A DNA stretch of 64,000 bases from Pseudoalteromonas ulvae UL12 (GCF_014925405.1 NZ_AQHJ01000023.1:434001-498000), one strand, 5' to 3'; shown: positions 1 through 8,660, counted from the stretch's first letter. Numbers and translations are program-made. Notes: generated by a model not told the origin, from the letters alone.

Positions 1-100
1 TGAGGAAAACAGTACCACCAGCGGCAAAGCTAGCACTATAAAAGACTAACGATATCGTGATTAAGCCCACCAGAATTAACCACTTCATGGCTACTTTCAT
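1..100 (-). CDS. N-terminus of an unidentified membrane or secreted protein (cut by window edge)
   Basis: Only the first 33 codons are inside the window; the gene runs off the left edge. The ATG at 98-100 (complement) follows a purine-rich GGAGAAAGAA ribosome site. The visible peptide starts with two lysines, then a stretch of about 20 mostly hydrophobic residues (WLILVGLITI and on), and then small residues ending in SASFAAGG. This looks like either a signal peptide with a possible cleavage after SFA or an N-terminal membrane anchor. Nothing further can be said about function. It is divergent from the thioesterase gene, and the 241 bases between them hold no feature I recognise. Confidence 0.6.
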   Translation of the reverse strand, partial: MKVAMKWLILVGLITISLVFYSASFAAGGTVFL

Positions 101-341
101 TTCTTTCTCCTTAACTGTGTCTATTGGTTAATTGTCGGTAATTAGCTGGCTAATCACAATGGACTAAGTGTAACAATTTATAAAAACTGTTATCAAAGCC
201 ATGACTGTGCTTTTTTAAAAGTCGTGTATTCGATGTTTAGCAAAGCGCAAAGCATCATAATCTTGCTTTTATTTTCTCTTGAGAAGCCCAGATGAGCTTG
301 TTAGTCTAGAGCTTATCTTTGATATTAAAGCAGAAACAACG

Positions 342-794
342 ATGGATAACTTCCGACAAACACACCCTGTTCACAGTGAAATAAAAGTCGCATGGGGTGA
401 AATGGATGCCCTTCAGCACGTCAATAATGTCGCTTACTTTCGCTATTTTGAAACTGCTCGCCTTGATTTTTTCAACCAATTTAATTTGCTTGATGAGTTA
501 GAAAAAACAGCGATAGGCCCTGTGATCAGCGAAAATAACGCTCGCTATAAACGCCCCGTGACTTACCCTGACACCCTGCTGGTTGGTGTCAGCGTTTCTG
601 ATATTAAAGCCGACCGCTTTATGTTGCATTACACTGTAATGAGCCAAGCACAACAAGCCGTGACTACGGTTGGTTCATCACAAGTGGTGATGTTTAACTT
701 CAAAACAGGGAAAAAAGCACCACTGTCGAATGAGTTGCTCGCTATCCTTCATCGCTATACCAGTGAAACACAGGAGTGCCGCAATGAAGTTTAA
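342..794 (+). CDS. Acyl-CoA thioesterase of the 4HBT (YbgC/FadM-like) family
   Basis: A 150-residue hot-dog fold thioesterase. Near the N-terminus it has the family signature around WGEMDALQHVNN, where the Asp is the usual catalytic residue, followed by YFRYFETARLDFF, the long central helix of the fold. Such enzymes hydrolyse acyl-CoA thioesters in the cytoplasm; the substrate cannot be read from sequence. An in-frame TTG at 279 would add 21 residues unlike the family, so the ATG at 342 is preferred, although its ribosome site is weak. The stop overlaps the start of the aldo/keto reductase by 11 bases, so the two genes are probably translationally coupled. Confidence 0.85.
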   Translation: MDNFRQTHPVHSEIKVAWGEMDALQHVNNVAYFRYFETARLDFFNQFNLLDELEKTAIGPVISENNARYKRPVTYPDTLLVGVSVSDIKADRFMLHYTVMSQAQQAVTTVGSSQVVMFNFKTGKKAPLSNELLAILHRYTSETQECRNEV

Positions 795-1836
795 TCGCTT
801 AGGTTCTAGTAATATCCCTGTTTCTGAAATTTGTTTAGGCAGTATGACCTGGGGATTACAAAACACTCAGCAGGATGCTGATCAACAAATTCAATATGCT
901 CTTGAGCGACAAATTAACTTTATTGATACCGCTGAAATGTATGCGGTGCCGCCAAGTCCTGAGACTTATGGAAAAACAGAAGCCATCATTGGTGACTGGA
1001 TCCGCCGCCACCCATCACAACGCCAAGATTTGATAATCGCCACCAAAATAGCAGGACCTGGGCTCAACTGGGTACGCGAAGGCAGTCCTATGACAGCAAA
1101 AAGCGTGCAGTCAGCTGTCGAAGCATCCCTTAAGCGCTTACAAACTGATTATATCGATTTATATCAACTACACTGGCCAAATCGGACTTCACCGCATTTT
1201 GCCAAGCACTGGCCAAACATGATTGATTTCTCAGACATTGACGTCGATGAGCAAACCACGCAAATGCTCGACATTTTGCATGCGCTGGATCAATGTGTGA
1301 AGGCAGGTAAAATTCGCTATTGCGGCCTATCGAATGAAACCCCATGGGGGATCAGCCAATACCTCAAGCTTGCCCAACAACACAATTTACCTAAAATGGT
1401 CTCTATTCAAAATGAGTTTAGTTTGTTGCATAACAAAGACTGGCCATATCTGATTGAACAGTGCGTCCATGAAGACATCGCGTATTTACCTTGGTCTGCG
1501 CTTGCAGGAGGCGCTTTAACCGGCAAATACCTCAAAGGCGCTCGCCCAGAAGGAAGCCGCTGGACACTGGTACAACGAAATGGTTTGTTTCGTGATACAC
1601 CTCAATCACAACAAGCCGTCGCGGCTTACGTTGACCTTGCTAAACAACATGCGCTTACCCCTGCACAATTAGCACTCGCATGGTGTAAGCAAGTCAATGG
1701 CGTTAGCTCAACCATTATTGGCGCGACAACCTTACAGCAGCTACAAGAAAATATTACTGCATTTGAGGTTACGCTGAGCGAAGCGTGTTTAGAGGCAATC
1801 AAGGAGATTTTACAACACCACCCACAACCGTTTTAA
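784..1836 (+). CDS. tas: Tas-like NADP(H)-dependent aldo/keto reductase
   Basis: A 350-residue TIM-barrel aldo/keto reductase. The N-terminus MKFNRLGSSNIPVSEICLGS and the segment DTAEMYAVPPSPETYG match the Tas subfamily. Asp and Tyr of the catalytic tetrad lie in DTAEMY, the Lys in ATKIAG, and the His in LYQLHWPNR. The C-terminal SSTIIGATTLQQLQEN is the NADP-phosphate binding region. The natural substrate of Tas is not established; the E. coli gene was found as a suppressor of tyrosine auxotrophy. The ATG at 784 has a good AGGAG eight bases upstream and overlaps the thioesterase stop, which indicates a two-gene operon. Confidence 0.9.
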   Translation: MKFNRLGSSNIPVSEICLGSMTWGLQNTQQDADQQIQYALERQINFIDTAEMYAVPPSPETYGKTEAIIGDWIRRHPSQRQDLIIATKIAGPGLNWVREGSPMTAKSVQSAVEASLKRLQTDYIDLYQLHWPNRTSPHFAKHWPNMIDFSDIDVDEQTTQMLDILHALDQCVKAGKIRYCGLSNETPWGISQYLKLAQQHNLPKMVSIQNEFSLLHNKDWPYLIEQCVHEDIAYLPWSALAGGALTGKYLKGARPEGSRWTLVQRNGLFRDTPQSQQAVAAYVDLAKQHALTPAQLALAWCKQVNGVSSTIIGATTLQQLQENITAFEVTLSEACLEAIKEILQHHPQPF

Positions 1837-1840
1837 ATCA

Positions 1841-1875
1841 GGTGCGGGTTATCAGCTTATACGCTAATAACCCAC
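1841..1875 (+). terminator. Possible hairpin terminator after tas
   Basis: GGGTTAT with AGC on one arm pairs with GCT and ATAACCC on the other around a TTATAC loop, with small bulges. No uninterrupted T tract follows, so termination activity is doubtful. Confidence 0.35.
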
Positions 1876-2003
1876 CCTATAAAAGCAAGATATTGACCTA
1901 CTAACAACTCGTGCTAAAAACAACCAGCAAAAATAAACACGCCCTAGAGTTTTCTAATTAAGTGCTCTATGCTTTGTGTTGATTAAGCTTGAAAGGATAT
2001 GTC

Positions 2004-2951
2004 ATGGCTCGTACGGTTTTTATCTTTCTGACTTTAATACTTTTATTTAGTTGTAGTGACCCACAAAAAAAGCCCATTAAAATTGCAATTAACCCATGGC
2101 CTGGATATGAATTCCTCTATCTTGCACAACACCTAGACTTGTATAATAAAGCCAACTTACAAGTCGAAATCATTCAAGTTTCGACCCTAGCCGATGGACA
2201 ACGAGCATATTTAAATGGTCACGTAGATGGATTTGCCAGCACTTTGGTAGAAGCGGTTCAAGTCGAAGCGCACGGTGCACCGCCTGTAGAAATTGTTTTA
2301 TTAGCTGATTATTCAAACGGTGGCGATGTCATTTTGGCCAATAAGACTTTTACTTCCATTAATGATTTAAAAGGAGCCACTATTGGCTGCGAAGTGAATT
2401 CTTTAGGTTTATATTTTTTAGCCCGAGCACTCGAAAAATACAACCTCAGTATTTCTGATGTTTCAGTCAAACATGTCGAACAATCTCAAGGGCTTGATGC
2501 ATTAAATTCAAAAGAAATTGACGCGTTCATCAGCTACCCCCCCTATTCATTAAAAGTGCTTGCTGACCCTCAATACCAACAAATTTTCAGTTCAGCTGCT
2601 ATTCCAAGCGAAATACTAGATGTAGTATCAATTTCTAAAACTGTACTCATTGCCAACCCTGACTTAAAAGCTAAGCTGCAACACGTATGGACATTAGCGC
2701 TGGACTACCATAAGCAGCATCCTGATAAAGCCAACCAAGTCATGGCACAACGTGAAGGCATCACAATTGAAGAGTTTGAGGATACTCTCAATGATTTAAA
2801 AATCCTCGACATGTCAGAGCAACGGGCAATCGTCAAAACCAACCGGGTTTCAGAATTGGCGCTATCAGTTTGTCACACCCTCACTCAAGTAAATTCAATC
2901 TCTTCTGATTGCGCTCATACGGAGCACATAATCAACATGAAAACCTTTTAA
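2004..2951 (+). CDS. NMT1/SsuA-type substrate-binding lipoprotein, probable ligand sensor for the adjacent kinase
   Basis: A 315-residue periplasmic binding protein of the NMT1/THI5-like family. It starts with a lipoprotein signal: a short hydrophobic run ending LLFSC with Cys17 as the lipidation residue. The mature part begins IKIAINPWPGYEFLYLAQHLDLY, typical of binding proteins for sulfonate, nitrate or thiamin-precursor ligands. The ATG at 2004 has AAAGGA upstream; an in-frame TTG at 1989 is less likely. No ABC permease or ATPase gene is adjacent. Only nine bases separate it from a membrane hybrid histidine kinase, which suggests that it presents a ligand to the kinase rather than feeding a transporter. 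The ligand is unknown. Confidence 0.8.
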   Translation: MARTVFIFLTLILLFSCSDPQKKPIKIAINPWPGYEFLYLAQHLDLYNKANLQVEIIQVSTLADGQRAYLNGHVDGFASTLVEAVQVEAHGAPPVEIVLLADYSNGGDVILANKTFTSINDLKGATIGCEVNSLGLYFLARALEKYNLSISDVSVKHVEQSQGLDALNSKEIDAFISYPPYSLKVLADPQYQQIFSSAAIPSEILDVVSISKTVLIANPDLKAKLQHVWTLALDYHKQHPDKANQVMAQREGITIEEFEDTLNDLKILDMSEQRAIVKTNRVSELALSVCHTLTQVNSISSDCAHTEHIINMKTF

Positions 2952-2960
2952 TAAATACCC

Positions 2961-5303
2961 ATGCTAAAAAAGACACCTTATCGTAACTCGATTATTTTTA
3001 GACTTACGATGATTAATATTGTCGTGGTTATGGTTATTTTATCGGCCATAACAGTTGCTTTTATCAATGAAGCAAAACGACGCGTCAACAGCCAAACTGA
3101 AGCGTTTTTAAAACACCAATATCAAGCAACCGCTTTAGCATTACAAGGCAACTCCTTGACCAGTCAGGCAATGCGCGTATTGAGTTCGATTGCTACGAAC
3201 GAGCATATTCTTCGCGCTACGCTAATTGGAGGGCAAGATAAGCGCATAATTGCAGACAACCAGCACCAATATCAACGAGCGTCTATTGATGATGCTTTCA
3301 AACCAAATACAGCATCGTTTATCACTCAAGCAATTAATCAATCAAATAGCCATGCAAAAAAAATTGATGGCGAACACTTTTTTTACATTGCTAAAATGAT
3401 GTTAATTGACCCAGAAATCAAACGCCAGCGCCCTTATTTCATGTTTATAAAATATGATTTAAGTACTGAACAGCAGACTGTTTTTTATGAGTTAAGTGGT
3501 TATTTAATCATCGTGCTGTGTGGTTTTTTCATTATATTTTTTGTGACCTACCTCACTCAAAAGCGATATTTTTTCTCACCTTTAACCCAGCTCAGTAACG
3601 ATATTTCCAAACGTTTACAATTAAAAGATCGCACTGATGAATTTGGCGTGTTTATCCAAGCTTATAATCATGGCCTCAATACGCAACATGCCCAAGAACA
3701 AGAGCTGGCTGAGTCTCGACGCTATATCGATACTATCACTCATGAAATTCCTATTTTATTGGCTTACTTTAACAACACACGCTGCTTAGAGTTCATTAAT
3801 AAACGGTTCTTATCTTGGATTGCAAAATCAACCGAAGACGTCACGGATTTAACCATAGATCAATTATTGCATCATCATGTCCGTACTGACTTAGAACCCT
3901 TTTATTTACGCGCATTATCAGGATCGCAATGTTTTTTTGACTGTGAATTCATCGATAAAGATTTAGAGTTTAAATATGTAAAATGCACATTCATTCCAGA
4001 TCAAGACAGCGATAACACTGTTAAAGGATTTTTCATTTGCATTGAAGATATTACTGAAATTCAACAAAGCAACGATCGAATTACTAACTATCTACATGAA
4101 TTAGAAAATACCAATACAGAACTAGAAGAAGCCCGCTTTGCTGCGGAGTCATCCGAAAAAGCAAAGTCAGAGTTTTTAGCCTGTATGAGCCATGAAATTC
4201 GAACCCCGATGAACGGTATTTTAGGTTTACTAGGGATTGTTCAACGCCAAGCGACACTGAGCCCTGAGCACTTTGATAATATTTCCTTAGCACTTAAAAG
4301 TGCGGACTCTTTAATGAATATCATTAATAGTATTTTAGACTTTTCAAAAATTGAATCAGGTAAATTAGAGTTAGAGCACACCCCCTTTCACCTCAAAAAA
4401 GAACTCAATTCCATCCTTGCTTTATTAAGTCCGCAAGCCAACGAAAAGCAATTGAGTTTTGAGCAAACCATTGACCCTTCATGTGATTGTTTTGTAAAAG
4501 GAGACCCAACTCGATTACGTCAAGTCATCATTAATTTATTAAGCAACGCTGTAAAATTCACTCATAAAGGGAGCGTTGTTTTTCAAGCACAATTAAATCA
4601 AGAAGTTGAGCCAGCTTATTTACATTGCCGCATTACTGATTCAGGTATTGGCATGACACAACATCAACTCAGTAAATTATTTCAACCTTTTAGCCAAGCA
4701 GATAGTTCTACTACTCGCCAATATGGTGGTACAGGGCTTGGTTTATCCATTGTGAAACGACTTTGTGAATTAATGGGCGGAGGAATTACAGCCATTAGTG
4801 AGCCAGAACAAGGCAGTTGTTTTGAATTTCAAATTGCGTTACCACTCAGTGAAGAGCAACCTCAACACACTCAAGAAGAACAAACATATCGCCAAAATCA
4901 TTCAGAACATAAAATTTTGTTAGTCGAAGATAATAAAGTCAATCAGATTGTCGCCACAAAAATGCTCAGTGAGCTCTCTCTTGAAGTAGATATTGCTCAA
5001 AATGGGCTTGAGGCATTAGACATACTCAAACAATGCGATGTTCATCATCCTTACACATTAATTTTGATGGACTGCCAAATGCCTGAACTTGACGGCTATC
5101 AAACAACTGAACTCATTCGTGCAGGTGATGTCGGCGCCTATTACAGCGCCATCCCAATAATCGCAATGACCGCTAATGCAATGAAAGGCGACAAAGAGGC
5201 GTGCCTCGCTTGCGGGATGAATGATTACATCAGCAAACCACTCCAACTAGATGATATTTATCAAGTCTTATCACTTTGGTTATCCAAACTGACCAAAAAG
5301 TAA
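2961..5303 (+). CDS. Membrane hybrid sensor histidine kinase (HAMP-like, PAS, HisKA, HATPase, REC)
   Basis: 780 residues. There is a membrane helix at about 12-32, a periplasmic region to about 178, a second helix at about 178-200, a HAMP-like linker, and a PAS-like region at about 255-375. HisKA follows with the H-box MSHEIRTP (His411), then an HATPase domain with N-box INLLSNAVKF and G-boxes DSGIGM and GGTGLGLSI, and a C-terminal receiver with phospho-acceptor Asp704 in LMDCQMPELDG. All key catalytic residues are present, so it should autophosphorylate and pass phosphate to its own receiver. An external HPt protein would be needed and none is adjacent. It is the second gene of an operon with the binding lipoprotein. 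Confidence 0.9.
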   Translation: MLKKTPYRNSIIFRLTMINIVVVMVILSAITVAFINEAKRRVNSQTEAFLKHQYQATALALQGNSLTSQAMRVLSSIATNEHILRATLIGGQDKRIIADNQHQYQRASIDDAFKPNTASFITQAINQSNSHAKKIDGEHFFYIAKMMLIDPEIKRQRPYFMFIKYDLSTEQQTVFYELSGYLIIVLCGFFIIFFVTYLTQKRYFFSPLTQLSNDISKRLQLKDRTDEFGVFIQAYNHGLNTQHAQEQELAESRRYIDTITHEIPILLAYFNNTRCLEFINKRFLSWIAKSTEDVTDLTIDQLLHHHVRTDLEPFYLRALSGSQCFFDCEFIDKDLEFKYVKCTFIPDQDSDNTVKGFFICIEDITEIQQSNDRITNYLHELENTNTELEEARFAAESSEKAKSEFLACMSHEIRTPMNGILGLLGIVQRQATLSPEHFDNISLALKSADSLMNIINSILDFSKIESGKLELEHTPFHLKKELNSILALLSPQANEKQLSFEQTIDPSCDCFVKGDPTRLRQVIINLLSNAVKFTHKGSVVFQAQLNQEVEPAYLHCRITDSGIGMTQHQLSKLFQPFSQADSSTTRQYGGTGLGLSIVKRLCELMGGGITAISEPEQGSCFEFQIALPLSEEQPQHTQEEQTYRQNHSEHKILLVEDNKVNQIVATKMLSELSLEVDIAQNGLEALDILKQCDVHHPYTLILMDCQMPELDGYQTTELIRAGDVGAYYSAIPIIAMTANAMKGDKEACLACGMNDYISKPLQLDDIYQVLSLWLSKLTKK

Positions 5304-5344
5304 CAACCACATAGCATCTAAAATAAAATCTCGTTCCTTTTTTG

Positions 5345-5372
5345 TTGCAATATACGAAAGATATCGTATATT
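5345..5372 (+). promoter_or_regulatory. Candidate sigma-70 promoter of the LytTR gene
   Basis: TTGCAA at 5345-5350 and TATATT at 5367-5372 are separated by 16 bases. The spacer is almost filled by the first TACGA-N6-TCGTA repeat, so a bound repressor would block RNA polymerase. Inferred by eye from consensus only. Confidence 0.45.
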
Positions 5373-5391
5373 AACTACGAGCAACTTCGTA
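5351..5391. promoter_or_regulatory. Tandem inverted repeats, probable BlaI-type operators
   Basis: Two dyads share the form TACGA-N6-TCGTA. The first, at 5353-5368, extends to TATACGA/TCGTATA at 5351-5370. The second is at 5376-5391. Their centres are 23 bases apart, about two helical turns, and a half site TACGA follows at 5406-5410. An identical dyad lies upstream of the BlaI-type gene at 6206-6221. BlaI/MecI proteins bind dyads with TAC...GTA arms, so this family fits. The assignment to the nearby repressor is inference. Confidence 0.6.
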
Positions 5392-5423
5392 TATAAAAAT
5401 AACACTACGAATCTAAGGAGAAG

Positions 5424-6188
5424 ATGATGTCAAAGTTTACAGTAATAATTGCAAGTGCATCGAATAAACAAGTTAACCTAATTAATGACTGCATAAATGA
5501 CGACCTACGCTTTGAACTCGCCTGTGTTACACACCATACTGACGAAATAATTGATTTATGTAGCAACATTCAGGTTGATCTTTTGGTGATAAGCGACACG
5601 TTGTTTGAACAATTATCAGCAACCGACCGTCTCAAACACTTGCCCATTCATACAAAATTAGCCTTTACCTCTAATTCCACTGAATTTGCAGCGCAAGCAT
5701 TCGAGTTTAATACGATAGATCTAATGCCAACGCCGTTAACAAAAGCGCGCGTGACCACTATGTTCAATAAATTTGCCAAAACCAGTGAGCCCCTCTATCT
5801 CAATCATTTAAAGCAAATGCAATCTTTGCTACAACAAGTAAAACACTATGGATTAGAAACAGAACAAATTATTGTCAAAGAATCAGGCAGAATTCGTATT
5901 ATTGATACGAATGACATTGAGTGGATTGCAGGTGCAGGTAATTATGTTGAACTCCATTTAGGGCAAGAAACTCGACCTGTGTTGCATCGCGAAACGCTTT
6001 CTTCGATGCTCAACCGCATGGCTATCCATGGGTTTGTTCGCATTCATCGCTCGACCTTAGTCAAAAGACGGAGCATAAAAGAGCTCAAACCCACCGAAAA
6101 TGGCGATTATTTATTAACCTTAAAAAACGGTGAATCTCTTAATTTATCTCGCCGTTATAAACAAAACATGACCGGGATCTTGTGTTAA
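5424..6188 (+). CDS. LytTR-family DNA-binding regulator with a degenerate receiver-like domain
   Basis: 254 residues. The C-terminal 110 residues form a LytTR DNA-binding domain: IIVKESGRIRIIDTNDIEWI, then GNYVELHLG, then FVRIHRSTLVKRRSIKEL and a final NLSRRYKQNM. The N-terminal 120 residues resemble a LytTR-type receiver (VDLLVISDTLF and AFEFNTIDLMPTP), but the acidic cluster after strand 1 is missing (IIASASNKQ instead of a DD/DE pair). The Asp in VISD is displaced by one position, and the usual Lys before Pro is Thr. Control by phosphorylation is therefore doubtful. A strong AAGGAG precedes the ATG; the Met at 5427 is an alternative start. Tandem operator-like repeats lie just upstream, matching one before the downstream repressor gene. 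Confidence 0.8.
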   Translation: MMSKFTVIIASASNKQVNLINDCINDDLRFELACVTHHTDEIIDLCSNIQVDLLVISDTLFEQLSATDRLKHLPIHTKLAFTSNSTEFAAQAFEFNTIDLMPTPLTKARVTTMFNKFAKTSEPLYLNHLKQMQSLLQQVKHYGLETEQIIVKESGRIRIIDTNDIEWIAGAGNYVELHLGQETRPVLHRETLSSMLNRMAIHGFVRIHRSTLVKRRSIKELKPTENGDYLLTLKNGESLNLSRRYKQNMTGILC

Positions 6189-6205
6189 CCTTTTTTGTTA
6201 TTGAT

Positions 6206-6221
6206 TACGAACAAGTTCGTA
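6206..6221. promoter_or_regulatory. Third copy of the TACGA-N6-TCGTA operator, upstream of the BlaI-type gene
   Basis: TACGAACAAGTTCGTA at 6206-6221 is a perfect dyad identical in arms and spacing to those at 5353 and 5376. It abuts a TATGAT hexamer at 6220-6225 that could be the -10 element of the repressor operon, which fits autorepression. Confidence 0.6.
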
Positions 6222-6272
6222 TGATAGTGTATCTAAAACAAGCACATGCCGTGCTGAGGAACAAACAGCGAT

Positions 6273-6653
6273 ATGAGCAAGCTAAAGCCAGTACCAACAA
6301 CGACAGAGTTAAATTTGCTAAATATTCTTTGGAAAATCCAACCTGCAACAGTCAAGCAGGTACATGAATGTTTGTCCAAAACACAAACGTCTGGCTATAC
6401 CACGGTGCTAAAAATGCTGCAAATAATGCACGAGAAAGGCTTGGTCTCTCGTGATGAAAGTCAGCGAGCTCACCTGTATAAAGCCCACGACTCGCAAACA
6501 CAAACGCAAAGCTCTATCGTTAAAGATTTACTGAGTAAAGCGTTTGGAGGCTCAAAGTTTAATCTCGTACAACGCGCGCTCGGCGAAAGTGCAAGTAAAG
6601 ACGAAATTAATGAAATTCGTAAACTGCTTGATTCATTAGAAGAAAAAAAATAA
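6273..6653 (+). CDS. BlaI/MecI/CopY-family transcriptional repressor
   Basis: 126 residues, the usual length of the Penicillinase_R family. The winged helix spans about residues 9-75: TELNLLNILWKIQPATVKQVHECL, then TTVLKMLQIMHEKGLV as recognition helix and wing, then HLYKAHDSQTQTQSSIVKDLLSKAFGGS, which resembles the hinge and dimerisation region cut in BlaI by the activated BlaR pathway. The next gene, 12 bases downstream, encodes an M56 metalloprotease, the standard partner. The gene is preceded by a dyad that probably serves as its own operator. The signal sensed is unlikely to be a beta-lactam, because the partner has no penicillin-binding domain. Confidence 0.88.
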   Translation: MSKLKPVPTTTELNLLNILWKIQPATVKQVHECLSKTQTSGYTTVLKMLQIMHEKGLVSRDESQRAHLYKAHDSQTQTQSSIVKDLLSKAFGGSKFNLVQRALGESASKDEINEIRKLLDSLEEKK

Positions 6654-6665
6654 AGGGACATCAAC

Positions 6666-8660
6666 ATGGAAGTATTAACGTATGTCTTAGATAATCGCTT
6701 TTTTCAATTACTCGCTTGGCCATTAATTCATTTTTTATGGCAAGCCTGTGTAATTGCAGTGTTGGTGTTTGCAAGTCTTAAACTGATTAATAATCGTTAT
6801 TCAAAACTACGCTACGGCCTCAGTTTATCAGCACTGGTACTTTGCTTACTTAGCCCTCTAGCCACCTACTTAGTCACTGAATCACAGATGCAAGTAAACG
6901 AGCTAGTGGATGTGCAAAGCATAACGGTATCTGAAGCGCAATCATCTCTAATCCCTTCAAACTATGTAAATACCCCATTAACTCAGTGGCTGGATTACGC
7001 CCCACTGTTATCTTTATTTTGGCTAATCGGCGTGTGTTTTTTCAGCCTTACCTTGCTGACACAAATGTATCGTACTTATCAGCTCCCAAAGCAAAACACC
7101 ATCGCACCCAGTGTTGAGTTACAGCAGCTATTTTACAAACTAATCCAACGCTTTAATGCAAATAAACATAGTCGTTTGCTCATTTCTATGTCTGCGGAAG
7201 TACCCATGGTCATTGGCTGGATCAAGCCCGTTGTGCTACTTCCTCTTTCTATGAGTTCAGGATTGAGTATTCATCAAGTAGAGATGCTCTTAGCTCATGA
7301 AATTGCACATATTAAACGCTATGACTACTTAGTGAATTTTTTGCAAACCCTTGTTGAAGTGATCTTTTTCTTTCACCCTGCAGTGCATTGGATTTCGAAG
7401 CAAGTGAGGGCCGAACGAGAATATTGCTGCGACGATGTGGCGCTGTCATGTTGTGATAACCCACTTGCCTACGCCAATACTTTGACTCAAGCGGAAATGC
7501 TCAGACCTCATCACATTCCCACTTTAGCGATGGCGGCTTCAGGTGGTGACTTAAAAAATCGCATTTTTAGAGTGATTGATCATCAATGCACTCCAAAAAA
7601 CACTTTTAAAAGTGATGCCCTTGTTGCAGTCGTGGTTTTGTCTTTATTAAGCAGTGCTTTTTATAATCAAAAAAGCCACGAACACACAGTGAATGACAAA
7701 GCTCTAAATGGCAAAACTCAAAATGATAAACCAAAGGCTAATACAACCCCTCTTACCGATCCGATGACGAACACAGACACACTTGAGAGTCAAATTGAGT
7801 CACTCTCTGATGTTCTTGAACTTACAGCAACCTCTTCATCAGCAACGACGGCACTCATCTCGACACCAACCATAGCGCCGACTTCTCCACCACAAAAAAT
7901 ACAAATCAGTCACTCTCAGTCAGAGCCAACAACATCGCCTATAGACACTCCCGTGACAATTAAAACTCCGAACGCTTTGTCAAAGCCATCTGCTATTAGC
8001 GCTAAAAGCCCGGCAGTTAAGCCTACTGCCAGTTTAGCGACAAAAGCAACGAGTCCAATTGAGCACGGCACCGTCGCACTTACAGCCAAACCCAAAAAAG
8101 CTGAACAAGAAAAACCAACAACTGGCGCCCTAATTTCTCACGCAGAAGAAACTACTCAGCCACAAGAAACAACAACTACTATCCAACACAATACAAGTGA
8201 ACCGGATGCTTTTTCAGCAACGCCAACGCTAGCGAACACAAAACAGCAAAGTGCGGCGGCCGCTAAAAAAACATCTCAAACAGAGATTGCCAAGCCACAG
8301 CAAACAAATGAATTATCTGCCACACAATCATTGTCGACAGTCACGGTTAATTCTGCTCCTGAATTAATTCACTCTTTACCGATTGATACACCCAGAGCAG
8401 GATTTAGACGAAAAGAACGAGTTTCAGTTCAAGTGACTTTTACTGTTGATAAACAAGGGAATGTGGATGATTTCGAATTTGAAAATGGCGCACTGGCTTT
8501 TCGAAAAGCCATCAAAGAATCAGTAAGAGAGTGGCAATTTAAACCCGCTATTACTGATGGCAAACAAGTCACAGCCCGAGTGAGTCGCGAATTCATTTTC
8601 ACCAAACCTGATCTCTATGATGATCTACCAACAACGGGAACTAGAATCAAACGCTATTAA
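6666..8660 (+). CDS. BlaR1/MecR1-like M56 membrane metalloprotease with a C-terminal TonB domain
   Basis: 664 residues. Membrane helices lie at about 12-40, 48-72 and 108-132. The M56 zinc-protease motif HEIAHIKRYDY has ligands His211 and His215, and the probable third ligand Glu252 sits in AEREYCCDD. A fourth hydrophobic helix is at about 315-332. Residues 340-570 form a long linker rich in Ser, Thr, Pro, Ala and Lys, long enough to cross the periplasm. Residues 570-645 are a TonB C-terminal domain (VSVQVTFTVDKQGNVDDFEF and VREWQFKPA). BlaR1 instead carries a beta-lactam-binding domain here. Co-transcription with the repressor suggests signal-driven cleavage of that repressor. The TonB domain could contact an outer-membrane or periplasmic partner, which is inference. 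Confidence 0.85.
   Translation: MEVLTYVLDNRFFQLLAWPLIHFLWQACVIAVLVFASLKLINNRYSKLRYGLSLSALVLCLLSPLATYLVTESQMQVNELVDVQSITVSEAQSSLIPSNYVNTPLTQWLDYAPLLSLFWLIGVCFFSLTLLTQMYRTYQLPKQNTIAPSVELQQLFYKLIQRFNANKHSRLLISMSAEVPMVIGWIKPVVLLPLSMSSGLSIHQVEMLLAHEIAHIKRYDYLVNFLQTLVEVIFFFHPAVHWISKQVRAEREYCCDDVALSCCDNPLAYANTLTQAEMLRPHHIPTLAMAASGGDLKNRIFRVIDHQCTPKNTFKSDALVAVVVLSLLSSAFYNQKSHEHTVNDKALNGKTQNDKPKANTTPLTDPMTNTDTLESQIESLSDVLELTATSSSATTALISTPTIAPTSPPQKIQISHSQSEPTTSPIDTPVTIKTPNALSKPSAISAKSPAVKPTASLATKATSPIEHGTVALTAKPKKAEQEKPTTGALISHAEETTQPQETTTTIQHNTSEPDAFSATPTLANTKQQSAAAAKKTSQTEIAKPQQTNELSATQSLSTVTVNSAPELIHSLPIDTPRAGFRRKERVSVQVTFTVDKQGNVDDFEFENGALAFRKAIKESVREWQFKPAITDGKQVTARVSREFIFTKPDLYDDLPTTGTRIKRY

Noticed and set aside
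6666-8660. Beta-lactam sensor BlaR1
   Set aside because: The protease core fits BlaR1, but no penicillin-binding motif (SxxK, SxN, KTG) is seen in the C-terminal part; it is a TonB domain.
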